Source of the DNA: Polytrichum commune | Lineage: Eukaryota; Streptophyta; Polytrichopsida; Polytrichales; Polytrichaceae | Length of the DNA: 64,000 nucleotides | Assembly: GCA_950295325.1 (NCBI GenBank) | Contig: OX485803.1 | Coordinates: forward strand, 56,063,554-56,127,553 | Direction: 5' to 3' | Shown here: piece by piece, positions 1 through 10,064 of the stretch | How the letters are laid out: the number at the start of each line of letters is the position of its first letter | Numbering within the stretch: the first letter of the stretch is position 1 | Position numbers and translations under genes: made by a program | Notes under the pieces: model-generated | Database searches by the model: none | What the model was told of the DNA's origin: nothing | The model's input: the letters and a program-made list of their open reading frames with translations, nothing else

Positions 1-539
1 AGAAGCCTACTGGGTACTCCTCCGCCTACCACAAGTCCAAACCTCGGAAACCAAAATTCAACATGAATGCTGCAACGTTCATGTGATCGGATCCCCATCC
101 CCCGTCCACCTACAACAAAAGCCCCCTGCCACCCAACCTATGCTTCTAATCCCAACCTCCGTCCAAACCCAGAAAGAGGGGAGAGAGAGAGAGAGAGACC
201 CCGGGCCAATCGACGAGGAGTAAGTTTACTAATCCGATGAATGGCTAGATTTGTTTGTTTGTGTGTATGTGGGGGCTATGATGATGGTAATGATGATGCA
301 TGTAAGTATGTAGTGCCAAATTTCAAACAGGAGGAGCGGATGGCAGAAGTAAAGTGTATGGGGATCGAGTAAGGTCGGAGTGGGATGGAGTTTTGGAGTT
401 GAGAATCTGGCAATCCGGGTGGTGGGTGGCTAATAAGTTAATTGCTTGCTTCCTTGAAGTTGTTGCGCTGCGTTTGCGGTGTCTGACTTGACTCCGATAC
501 TGCCTGCGGCTGCTGATCTGGTGATCGTGGTCGTAAGCT

Positions 540-828
540 GGCCGGGGGAGGGTGTTGGAAGCAGCAGGTGGGTGATTGCTTGTCGTTTGCAGTGAGGTTG
601 TCGATCGACTTAGCCGTTGATGCGGGAGATGCGGCCCGCAAGCTGGAAGGGAAGACGGGGAGAAGGCAGTCAGCCGTTGGGGCCAACTCATGGGCCGCAG
701 GAGCCTCATCCCTGCCCTCCGCCTTACCAACGGCTGGATGCGAGCGGGCCGGGCCCGGGTGGGACGGGACGGGACGGGAAGGGGCTGCCGACGTGGCTGC
801 CACGGTGGCCTTCCCTGCCCCGCTAACT
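540..828. other. GC-rich island, possible host-gene 5' region
   Basis: The only strongly GC-rich stretch in the window, with GGGAC(G)GGAC repeats and CpGs. A 137-codon frame crosses it but runs on into the repeat at 828, so it is not convincing as a protein. Upstream, bases 1-222 look like a plant 5' leader: pyrimidine/AC-rich, an AG microsatellite at 181-198, then A|GTAAGT at about 223 as a possible donor. A leader intron is one reading. Confidence 0.3.
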
Positions 829-1075
829 TCGTATTTCCCACACGTGGATTGCGCTTCCACCTCTAAACTCTCCTTCCTGCCACAACTAACTTACCCAAGA
901 CAACCCAAAAGTGGTCTCCTTGCTTTCTTTCAGTTGGGGCGAACCAACCCGTACATTGGTTCCTTGAAGGCAAGGGTTTAGGCATCCAACAACGAACAAG
1001 TGTATGGGTTGGTTCACCCAAATCCCAAAAGAAGCGGTCTCCTCGCTTTCTCCAAACCACAACACTACCTGATAA
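828..1075 (+). repeat. Dispersed repeat with GCTTCCACCTCTAAACTCTC, copy 1
   Basis: Matches 2368-2490: CGT(A/G)TTTCCCAC, GCGCTTCCACCTCTAAACTC, CACCCAAAAGTGGTC and CCAAACC. The foldback element at 933-1022 interrupts this copy. Confidence 0.6.
933..1022 (+). mobile_element. ~90-bp foldback element, copy 1
   Basis: Hairpin-forming unit starting TTGGGGCGAACCAACCCGT and ending ATGGGTTGGTTCACCCAAAT, with a loop around GGCAAGGGTTTAGGCATCC. It is inserted in a repeat also present without it at 2368-2490. A ~28-bp stretch around CCCAAAAG..GGTCTCCTYGC lies on both sides (908-932 and 1024-1052), longer than a normal TSD. Confidence 0.78.
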
Positions 1076-2367
1076 GTTACACTTGGTATTGTATTTAGGG
1101 CATGTTTTAGGGCATGTTTACACCAAAGGCAATAGGCCGTGGCTTTTAAATGACCTTGGTGCCCCACTCTCTGGATGAGACCATAGGGAAGTCCATGAAC
1201 TTAAGGTAGCCAACCCTTTCACAACCAGCTTAGCAATTTAGCATATCTGCAATTTAGGTGGATATTTTCACTATGAATCACTATGAAAATTTGAAGTGGG
1301 TATTCTCTTTAACCTATACTTGTGATACAAGCTACCCTCTTTCCATTCACTAATTGATTACAAAATTGAGATTCCCGTAGTCAATAATTGGAAAACCTAC
1401 ATATACTTGGATTATGAACCTAGTTGTCAACATAGCCATTGACATTTGACTAAGTTGGATTTCGACCATGACATGTCAGCATTGATCAAAGATTGATATT
1501 GTGATGCATGAAAATAGGTTGGCCTAAGATGTGAAAATGGGGTAGTGGTCATGAATGGGTTGACTACTTTATAGCCCGTAGTTTTTTTCAGGAGGGCACA
1601 AGCCCGTAGTGTAAACCCAACTTTATGCCACAAATTTTGTCGGGCCTACCTTCAAGAGTCCTCTTGAAAAAAAAATTCTTGCGATCCCAGTCAACATTAT
1701 CCATATTTGCCATGTGGGATTCCTTGTAGGATTTTCATTAACTGCAAATGTTATGGGTTGTGATCCAAAACTATTCTCATGTAAACTTAAAGCAAGGGCA
1801 CATGACACTCTCAACTAATGAGAATTCAAGGATTCCCAAAGGCCATGGCATGATGGCTTTCGTGTAAAGGGACCCTCAGTGTCACCAATTCTATTTGTCT
1901 TGCTCAATACTAATTGTAAACCCCTTGTGTTAGTAGTGTCACCAACATTAAATGTAAGCCTAACATTATTTGTCATTCCTCGTAAAAACAAGGTCAGGCA
2001 TTATAGAGTTACATTGTTGCAATCATTGTCCCTAACTAAGTGAATTTTCATCCAATTGTCAATCATTCGTGACAATATTTCATTGCACAATTGTTAGGAT
2101 GCAGAATATACCAAAGTTTGTTTCAATAATTGGCATTTGGATGAACTAAAAGTACGTTGGGATGACAATTTTTGTAAACTTGTTCATGAATAGTGTCACT
2201 AGAAAAGTTACCACATGACTCTAAATACATTATTTAGTGCACACCCCTACGTAAAGTATAGATCTACTATTTATTTTTTTGGAAACTCTCCGTTAGAGAG
2301 CATATGATATGTCCATTTTAGATTATTTGTGTCATTATGCCATTGTGGCCTTTTTTTTCCATTACCA
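1076..2367. other. Unassigned AT-rich sequence
   Basis: No gene and no clear terminal repeats seen; only short open frames with no recognisable motif. Confidence 0.5.
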
Positions 2368-2490
2368 TCGTGTTTCCCACCGTGGATCGCGCTTCCACCT
2401 CTAAACTCTCCCGGCACCCTTCAACACCCAAGACACCCAAAAGTGGTCACTTGCTTCTTCCAAACCCAAGCACTACACCCTTGTGTAAAA
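2368..2490 (+). repeat. Dispersed repeat with GCTTCCACCTCTAAACTCTC, copy 2
   Basis: Uninterrupted relative of 828-1075, giving the empty site for the foldback insertion. It ends near CAAGCACTACACCC. Confidence 0.58.
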
Positions 2491-3829
2491 ACTATGTTGT
2501 TCTCTTTTGGGTTGGTTAATATATATATATATGTCCGTTAGAGAGCATAATGTGCTCGTTCTAGAACGGAGAGCATTTTGTCAACGTAGAATGTTTGACC
2601 TTATAAACCTTGAGGCGGAATGTCCTTTGCATAATGTAGAATGTCATGTGGTACAATCTTTACGCATGAAAAAACATAGGGGCTTTACGAATGGGAATGC
2701 CATAAGGAGAATGCATTGTGAGTTCGAGGAGAATGTCCTTAAGGAGTGCCTTCGGATTCCACAATGCACTCCCTTTGAGACATTCCTTACACATTGTGTA
2801 TCTATGATTTGGTTGATTTGGTGTGGGTTTACATTAGGGTCCATGTCCAAAAGCTTTGAATCCAAAGCACCCTAGAGCTTTAAATAAACCCATGACCTTT
2901 TTGTATTGTTGAAACATAACTTTTGGTTGGGTGGAGTTGTTATGGTGGACATTGTGATCTTCCTACTAACTTTGCATTTCCCGCACTCAATTGCCCCGGG
3001 CTAGATCACATCTTCATTCGCTTGTGTTTCCAAGGCAAGATTTTTTTGTTGCATGAGAGCATAACTTTTCATGAATCCATCTTGAAAATATGCTCCCCAT
3101 AGGTTTGTGGTCAATTCATCTCTATTTGTATTTCATTGGTCTCATACGGGACCTCTTCAAAGCTACTTTTGGTGTCAAATCAACCAAAAGAAGTAACCCT
3201 TGGCTCCGCATTGATTCATGACATTTTTGTTGGATGAATGTGAGGGACTCCCATATGCAACAATTTCCTCTCATGGTTTTTCACAAGGCACAAAAGTGAC
3301 CAATTTACATAACAAGTGTCGGGTACACACAAATTCATTGTGAGAAAATTTGAACTACGCAGTCGAGTTATTGGTCGATGAGGGATGTGGAGACAATGGA
3401 GATCCCTTGAGAAATGCACTCAATAGTTTTCTAAGACTTGCCACTCGAGGGATTGAGCCCAACCCCATGGACCATGGATCCATGTCAAGCCATGTAAAGT
3501 TGAGACAAAAATGTTAGGAACCCCTCGTAGCCTAAAAGCATGTTCTTTTAGCATCAAATTCCATGCATTAACATGTTGAGGACAAAATTGGGATGAATCG
3601 GCCGTAAAACTATAGGGATGAGTGTTTACCAAACTTCTCACATGGTTGTCACCAACCTAGCCCAATCACTCAACCCCCACTCCATATATTCCTTGCTATC
3701 GATGGGTGTTGTCTTAGGTTAAAATGGAATCAAGCAAACAACCAACCCATCTACTTCTCCTTTTATCTACAGGTTGGTTTAGCACCCCCCAACTTTTAGA
3801 CACATGCTCAAAGTGTATCAAAAACTCTC
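2491..3829. other. Unassigned; short inverted motifs
   Basis: A 122-codon frame (2507-2875) has no domain signature. It contains GGAGAATGCATTGTG...CACAATGCACTCC (about 2707-2772), a short imperfect hairpin, and a repeated CCGTTAGAGAGCATA at 2290 and 2535. Confidence 0.5.
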
Positions 3830-3832
3830 TAA

Positions 3833-4215
3833 GAGCATCTCCACCCTGCCGCGTTAAAGGGACTTGGCAAGCCCTTTAACGTGGCCTTGGAGAAAAACCT
3901 CCCCAACACCGAGGCCTTGATTGCCAGGGCTCTTCAAACTTCCGGCTCCACTCACTATCCTCGCGGGTGAGCGGTGCTCTTGCTGCGCCCACATTCCGGG
4001 GCCTCATTCACTTGCGATTCAGTGAATCGTGCCACTTTTGGGAATTAGGAGCGGCTCCGTCATTACAAGGAATATTCCTAACAAATTTTCAGCTTGAAGA
4101 GCCAGTATGCAAGTAACGGTGGGGGAGTGCCACCCTAAAAAAATTTAGTGCATGCTTGGAGCCCTTCAAAGCGCATTTCGAGAGCCTGCCTTTCTGCCCA
4201 AGGGTGGAGATGCTC
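3833..4215. mobile_element. MITE with GAGCATCTCCACCC termini and TAA TSD
   Basis: 383-bp element with 14-bp perfect terminal inverted repeats GAGCATCTCCACCC, flanked by TAA at 3830-3832 and 4216-4218. TSD and length fit a PIF/Harbinger (Tourist-type) MITE. The interior is more GC-rich than the surroundings and has no frame. A different family from the 28-34 kb set. Confidence 0.82.
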
Positions 4216-4218
4216 TAA

Positions 4219-4805
4219 ACATGTCTATGGTGCGAGAAACCAAAGTGGTATTGGATTCCCGGTCTTCCGATCGAATGAGTGTATGGATTTACGACCGCCC
4301 GCTCGCTAGTAATGTGGTGGGGTGATTGACTCTGACTCCGGGGCCCAAGAAGCCTCACAATTGAGCCCTTCACCCAAACCCGTATGATAATGCCTCGGGA
4401 GTCTCACCCACTCATGGGGCATGGACTGGCAGCCCCCGTCAATACATTAAGTTATGCGTATTATAAGTCTGACACTCCTCGTGCTCTTTCTCTACACAAA
4501 AAAGAAGTTTGCAAAAAGTTAGCAAAATTCCTCTCCCTCCCCTCGCCTCCAAGGACTCGAGAGAGTGAAAACAGGCCATGCAACGGCTGGTTTTGTCCCC
4601 ATTGATCACCCGACATGAATTTGAGTCCGTTGGCCCTAGCTACCGTGCTCACGTTCCTTGTATGCAATCTATAAAGGAATGTACATACAATAGATTTTAT
4701 TGTGAAGTTTAAAGTAGATGAAACCATGGTTATCGTCTCAAACCCTGAGGTTATGAGAATCAACACGCAGTCACTCGAGTTTTCATAATGTTAGATTATC
4801 GTGTG
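4219..4805. other. Unassigned sequence
   Basis: Slightly GC-richer at 4230-4440. Frames at 4384 and 4461(-) overlap each other and carry no motif. Confidence 0.45.
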
Positions 4806-5075
4806 TAAAGGGTGGTGCCGGGTTGTTAAAAATCGTCTTTCTAGCTTGTCTTACTGGGATGGGTGGGTCAAGCTTGCCTTGCATAGGTTGATCCGGGATT
4901 TGGGACAACGGGTCTTGATGTGCATACATTATTTGAAATCTTAAAATTCTCTCAAAGTTTAAGAGAGGGAAAGAGGAGGTCCCAAAAGTTTCACCCAACT
5001 TTCAAAACAGTCTCCGATACACGATGAGCTAGTGAGATTTTAACAAAAAAAAATCTCAAAGAAGGATCAAACTCC
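4806..5075 (-). repeat. ~300-bp dispersed repeat R300, copy 1
   Basis: Reverse-oriented member of a family at 15.3, 18.5 and 22.0 kb. Shared blocks include AGTTGGGTGAAACTT, GACCTCCTCTTTC and CCAACACCACTCTTT. Ends AAAGGGTGGTG and CTCAAAGAAGG resemble short inverted repeats. A MITE or an old LTR; not resolved. Confidence 0.6.
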
Positions 5076-5828
5076 ACGGTTTTGTCCCTCTTTGGGGGAT
5101 TCTATGGATAACTCTAATGCCACAAAATAAATATTGCTTCTTTATAAATAGATAGATAGATAGATAGAAACTCCGGTCCCTGGGGTTGCTTCTTTATAAC
5201 ATTACATATCTCCCTTGTTTGAGTTTTTGTGTGGGACCATGTATCACATAAGGATAATTCTCCTTTAATTCCAGAGTTCCTTGTTTATGGGGAGCACTCG
5301 GGTTGTGTATTGTGAACTTTACAACAAGAATCCGTAGATTATCAAAGGTTTTTCAATCACAACCTTTTTCTTTAGAAACAGACCATCGCATAGCTTCTTA
5401 GTCATTTTATATTAGCAAACATGCATAAATGAAGTACATTCTTATATGTCACCTACATTATTGTCCTTCACAACACCTGCCATTGGGGAGGGTGAAGGTG
5501 TTGATTCCTATGGAAATCCCAATGGTTGTTACTTTTAACGAAATTTAGGTCTATATCAGGGTGAGAGACCCAAATAAGTCTAACGAAATTTATTTAATAT
5601 GCATAAGCAATAAGTTTGCAAGGGCATAGTTTTACTACATCTCCGGTTGTAGGTGTTGGGAAACACAATCCCATACGTTTGATTTAGAGTGGCCACAAAA
5701 TTCATCATCGATCCATATACATGTTATAGGACCAACTTGGTTGTTTAACACCTACAAAGGGAATAATAAAAATAGTAAAAGTCAACCCTTATAGGTTGGT
5801 TATTGATTCATCCCAATTAAACTCACTA
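5076..5828. other. Unassigned AT-rich sequence
   Basis: Only the GATA microsatellite stands out; no gene seen. Confidence 0.5.
5149..5168. repeat. (GATA)n microsatellite
   Basis: Five GATA/TAGA units. Confidence 0.85.
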
Positions 5829-6035
5829 AACCGATTGCCCTAATTAGTGCACGTTACTACAAGGAGTTACACAACGCTATACCTATTAATTGATAATGAA
5901 TATTCCACCAAAACAAAATCATGTATGTTCTATAATGTCTAAACAATCTATTGAACTCACGAGTGAGATGTTATTGCAATGTGTTATTGCAACTCCAAAG
6001 AATAACATGCACTAATTGGGATAATTAGTGGAGAC
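5829..6035 (+). mobile_element. ~207-bp MITE with CACTAA...AATTAGTG ends, copy 1
   Basis: Imperfect inverted ends CACTAAACCGATTGCCCTAA and the complement near 6011-6033. The interior shares ATGTTCTATAATGTC(T/C)AAACAA with copy 2. No TSD recognised. Confidence 0.6.
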
Positions 6036-6565
6036 TGATTGAGGGTCATTGACCACAACTCGTCATGGGTTGCTCGAGCTTTACATAGTGGAAATGGGCT
6101 CTACAATAATAAGCAACTCTTTCACCCTCCCCAAGTGTTACCCTCCCCCTTCCCTTGGTAGGTGTTGTGAACATTCACCCATTGTGGGTTATTTCCTTGC
6201 TACTCTAAATGTTGATAAATGACATAATTTAAATATCAATATCCAGGGCAGTTGTGGTACAATAGACTTATGGGCCTGCACCGGAATATTCCGCCCATTT
6301 ATACCCCCCACCAAAACATGTTATAACTGTGAGCACTTTCCATGCAAGTCCGTCAATAAGTAGCCCGATGCTCCAGCTGGAGCCACGGGAATCTGCAAAT
6401 TTCAACAAAATGCTTTTCGCGGAAAACGAGAAACATTCGGTGACAAGTGATGAGTAACATAAATAAAAAACAACTAACCAGTCTCGGTCAATTGGACGTG
6501 AATTTGAGCTCGTTGGTCTTGCCTTGCTCAAGAGTCCTCCTGGTGCAGGGTGAGGTTTCATGGGC

Positions 6566-6654
6566 TGGGGCGAACCAACCCGTACATTGGTTTCTTAGAG
6601 GCAAGGGTTTAGGCATCTAACAAGAAACGAGTGTATGGGTTAGTTCGCCCAAAT
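6566..6654 (+). mobile_element. ~90-bp foldback element, copy 2
   Basis: Same unit as 933-1022 with about ten differences; arms GGGGCGAACCAACCCGTACA and TGTATGGGTTAGTTCGCCC. Flanking TGGGC on both sides is too short to call a target duplication. Confidence 0.78.
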
Positions 6655-6710
6655 TGGGCTTCATGTCTACCTTGCGGTGGGTGGGCTCTTGGCTTTCTAC
6701 TTACTTATCT

Positions 6711-6830
6711 AGTTTTTTTTTATGTCGAGTAGAGAGAAGATTTCACAGCGGGAATCAAACCGCCAACCACTCCATTCGGAAAATGGGTACCTCTTCACTG
6801 TCACCGGTAGTTTAGGGTCATCTCGGACCT
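6711..6830 (-). mobile_element. tRNA-like SINE candidate, copy 4
   Basis: Minus-strand copy: T-rich left end (the A tail in sense), then complement of the B-box region (GGGAATCAAACCGCC, about 6749) and of the head (TTAGGGTCATCTCGG, about 6811-6825). Same length class as copy 1. Confidence 0.48.
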
Positions 6831-6844
6831 GACAAGTCAGTAAG

Positions 6845-7075
6845 TTAGTACATTGATAATCCAAATTAGTGTGTGTTATTGTTCGGGGTTACGCAATGCA
6901 CTGATGCCTAACTCAAGAGTTTCAATTTTTACTAACGAAAGTTCAATAAGTTGTTTGGACATTATAGAACATAACCGACTTTGCTTGGTAGAATATCATG
7001 TTCTCATTAAACAATTATAGCTTTGAGTAACATTGAGTTGTAATACACACTAATTATGACAATCGGTGTAGTGAG
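6845..7075 (-). mobile_element. CACTAA-ended MITE, copy 2, opposite orientation
   Basis: Reverse complement of the 5.83-kb unit: ends near AATCCAAATTAGTGTGTGTT and CACTAATTATGACAATCGG. Homology extends into the flank (TTGGTTATCGATTCATCC versus TTGGTTATTGATTCATCC), so the pair may belong to a longer repeat. Confidence 0.58.
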
Positions 7076-7172
7076 TCAAATTAGGATGAATCGATAACCA
7101 ATCTACAATGGTTGGTTTTTCTTGGTTAAATATTACATTCTCAATAAATAGTTATGGCATTACGTAACCCCA

Positions 7173-7317
7173 GTCCGAGATGACCCTAATCTACCGAATG
7201 ATAGTGGAGAGGTACCCAAAACCGAGCAAAGTGGTTCATGGTTTGATTCCCAACCATGAAATCTTCTCTCTACTTGACGGGAAAACTAGCCATGTGTTCC
7301 AAAATAAATTAAAACAC
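7173..7317 (+). mobile_element. tRNA-like SINE candidate, copy 1
   Basis: Short repeat with an A-box-like TAGTGGAGAGG at 7202-7212 and B-box-like GGTTTGATTCC at 7240-7250, 38 bp apart as in tRNA genes, and an A-rich 3' end (GTTCCAAAATAAATTAAAACA). Shared head CCGAGATGACCCTAA is in all four copies. No target duplication recognised, so SINE identity is inferred. Confidence 0.5.
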
Positions 7318-7529
7318 AACACTATCTAACTTTGAATATGAACATACACTAATTGGGATAACCAATGTACTAACTCGATGCAAGTTTGAAGTGATGCAAG
7401 TGAAAGTCGACTTGGGGTTCATGGAGTCTTTGGAAACTCGTCCATTGTGGATGAAGGGGCTCTGGTAAAAGCAAGTCCCCCACAAGGTTGAGGGCCAATT
7501 CATTCCACAAGGATCCTACTAAATTGTAT

Positions 7530-8452
7530 ATGGTATTTAATGTCACACATACGTAATAGTGTCACTTAGCCTATTTTGAAGTGTATGATAGGTTGCACTA
7601 TTGACCGATAAAGTCGCCATTAGTGTCACCTCGTGACACTTGGGCGTTCAAGTGCACTCACTAATATCTTGGCATGAGCACGTTCAATTATGTTATGAGG
7701 TGTATGCCCGTATTACACAAATGACATTTGGCATTAGTATGCTCAAGAATATCTTCCTCTTGCATGCTAAAATGTAAACATATCACACTTACCATTAGTA
7801 TCATCTCCCCCTTCCATACCATAATCCAAAATAAATATCCTCAAGGAGCGATTCCCCCACCCCCACCCTCCCCCTTGGGATTGCCAGTAGAAACTCCGAA
7901 TGAATTCCACCACACTGAATATCCCAATTATTGAGGGTGGTACTACACCATTTATGGTATCTAATTTCACGTATGCTAAATTTGCAAAGGGCCTCAACTA
8001 GATGCCTAGAGTGCCACGCCCCTAATTGCACATACAATTCTATTCGTCAACATACGTAAACTTCTTTACATGAAAAAATATGTACATTATGACATTTGGT
8101 GTAGCAAGTTGGAATACTTTGGATGCTAGTCTTGAGTTTTAGTATGCAAGGGGAAGATTTTTTAAGCGTATTGATGCCAAGTATCATGCGTTCACTTTAG
8201 TATGCAAGGGGTAGATATTCTTCAGCATATTAATGGCAAATCTAATTTGTGTACACTTTAGTCAACTTGTAAATCATTGTGTAACACATGCATGCACCAC
8301 ATAACACTGTTGAACATACTCATGCCAAAATATTAGTAAGCACACTTGAACGCCAATTGTCATGAGGTGATGCTAATGATGAAGTTGTTGAGCATTAGTG
8401 TAACCTAGCATACACCTCAAAATAGGGTAAGTGACACTAAATACCATAATTG
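7530..8452. mobile_element. Long-TIR element, ~920 bp
   Basis: Left TATGGTATTTAATGTCAC... and right ...GTGACACTAAATACCATAA are inverted, and the pairing continues through CCTATTTTGA(A/G)GTGTATG. Inside are subrepeats of a TATGCAAGGGG(A/T)AGAT motif (8137, 8201) and its complement (7740-7765). Probable TA or TAA duplication, not certain. Related sequence at 62345-63550 and, in part, 45880-46290. Non-coding. Confidence 0.62.
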
Positions 8453-8907
8453 ATGTAATTCCGGAAGCATGCACTATTTAGCCAGCTCTCAAAGTTATTG
8501 GGGGCTAATTCTTTTACTAAGCGATACTAAATTCATATACATGCTCATTTACTATAGATTTCAAGAAAATTAATGCATGGTCTAAGGTGTTTGTAGAGTG
8601 ATTAAAAAAATTTAAAAAGACATGCTTGTTAATGAATAGTGCTGATACTTTCAGTGAGTAATGCCAACCCTTGGTACGTTCAGTGAGTACTGGTTTTAGT
8701 GAATAATGCCAGGATGAACAATGCTTCGCAAATTTTTTGGTGGCACTATTTTCATAGTGTATAGAAATCTAATATCACCTTTACTAATTCCCACACTCAC
8801 TTTTAACCCTCCTCACTAATTGGGATAACTAGTGTAGTCGAAACTTGAAGGAGTTCATAGTGGCAACAAAATACATAAAACATGCACGTAATGATTTTTG
8901 GGCGTTT

Positions 8908-9002
8908 GGTCTGAGATGACCCTAAACTATGGGATGGTAGTAGAAAGATACCCAAACCGAACGGAGTGGTTGGAGGTTCGATTCCCAACCGTGATAATTC
9001 TT
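8908..9002 (+). mobile_element. tRNA-like SINE candidate, copy 2, truncated
   Basis: Contains a B box GGTTCGATTCC at 8975-8985 that matches the pol III consensus exactly, and the family head TGAGATGACCCTAAACTA. It ends before the A-rich tail and abuts the next copy head to tail. Confidence 0.5.
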
Positions 9003-9010
9003 TGGCGTTT

Positions 9011-9278
9011 GATCCGAGATGACCCTAAACTACGGGATGACAGTGGAAAGGTACTCACACCGAACAATGCGGTTAATGCTTTGATTCCCGGCAGTGAAAT
9101 CGTCTCTCTACTTGGCGGAAACTAACCAAGTGGTCAAGCAGGTTTGGGCGAACCAACCCATACACTTGTTCCTTGGTAGATGCCTAAACCCTTGCCTCCA
9201 AGGAACCATTGTACGGGCTGGTTCGCTCTAGCCGGTGAAGCACCTCTTGTGTTCCAAAAAAAAATTAAAACAAATTCT
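9011..9278 (+). mobile_element. tRNA-like SINE candidate, copy 3, interrupted
   Basis: Head CCGAGATGACCCTAAACTAC, A-box-like CAGTGGAAAGG near 9041, degenerate B box GCTTTGATTCC near 9077, tail GTGTTCCAAAAAAAAATTAAAAC. The ~93-bp foldback element is inserted at 9141-9233. Tandem with copy 2. Confidence 0.5.
9141..9233 (-). mobile_element. ~90-bp foldback element, copy 3, inside a SINE-like repeat
   Basis: Reverse orientation relative to the other copies. Flanked by GGTCAAGCA (9132-9140) and GGTGAAGCA (9234-9242), an imperfect 9-bp duplication. It interrupts the 3' part of the tRNA-like repeat at 9011-9278, so it is younger than that repeat. Confidence 0.78.
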
Positions 9279-9609
9279 GGCATTTTTAATACTCGACGGT
9301 AATAGTTGTGTAGGCACCTCGGATCCGGAGCCAGGAAAGTGAGGACAAAGTTATACAGTAAAGTCAGCCCCACATGTAACTTGATGCTGCAGTCACTCTA
9401 CAGAACTGACTGTAGTTCCATTCCACAATGCATTATGTGTGTTTTATTATTTGGGTGAATCAATGGGACCCTCGTTGAGTGTCGGGAATGAAACCATTCA
9501 ATTTGCGGCCACGTGTTTGCTAGCATACGGTCTCGGAGCATCCCCCAATGCACGCGGGTGGTAAGGTACGCGGGCCTTACTTAATTGTAATGTGGTCACT
9601 CTTTGTGAA

Positions 9610-9800
9610 ACGTACACCTATATTTGAGTGGAATGAATTATGATAGCATGACAAGGTTCGTATGTATGTATGTATGTATGTATGCATGTGCCTATTACAA
9701 AACGGGCTAACGACAAATCTTTTGGAAAAAATAAAGAAAAGGAAACGTGTTACGATGAGATTGGACTATGTGCTGGAAATCTGTTCACATGTGGCAATAT
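9610..9800 (+). repeat. Dispersed repeat family, copy 1
   Basis: CACCTATATTTGAGTGGAATG ... AACGTGTTACGATGAGATTGGACTATGTGCT-like sequence shared with 46.95 and 27.6 kb. A GTAT microsatellite expanded within it (9659-9684). Confidence 0.45.
9659..9684. repeat. (GTAT)n microsatellite
   Basis: Six GTAT units. Confidence 0.88.
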
Positions 9801-10064
9801 GAGTTCAATGACATTATCTTATAGGTCAAATAATAGGGGAAAAAAACTACAATGAGTTTCATGAGCACGGTTGTTTTTGTTTTGGTTGTTTTGTCATGTT
9901 GTGACTTATCAATAAACCGTAGAAGTTTGTTTCCCTCTTATTGTTGGGTTCACTTGAATTAAGTCTTGATTTTGGTTGTTTTTTCTTGGAAACTTCTTGA
10001 GAGTTGTGACATAGCCACAATGTTGGTGGGTTTATTATGTCCATATTTGTGGTCAATGTTGGGT

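Larger units (their letters stand above)
9279..10064. other. Unassigned upstream flank of the gypsy relic
   Basis: Expected gag/protease and 5' LTR sequence is not recognisable. 9610-9800 is a dispersed repeat; 9870-10064 could be scrambled pol, but nothing diagnostic is visible. Confidence 0.45.

Noticed and set aside
568-981. 137-codon plus frame over the GC island
   Set aside because: It runs through a dispersed repeat and the 90-bp foldback element, and the minus strand has equally long overlapping frames; GC content alone explains it.
2507-2875. 122-codon frame
   Set aside because: No motif, low-complexity start from a TA run, and a minus-strand frame of similar length over the same bases.
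8975-8985. True tRNA gene at the perfect B box
   Set aside because: No acceptor-stem pairing or anticodon arm seen, and the unit recurs with an A-rich tail, so a SINE is the better reading.
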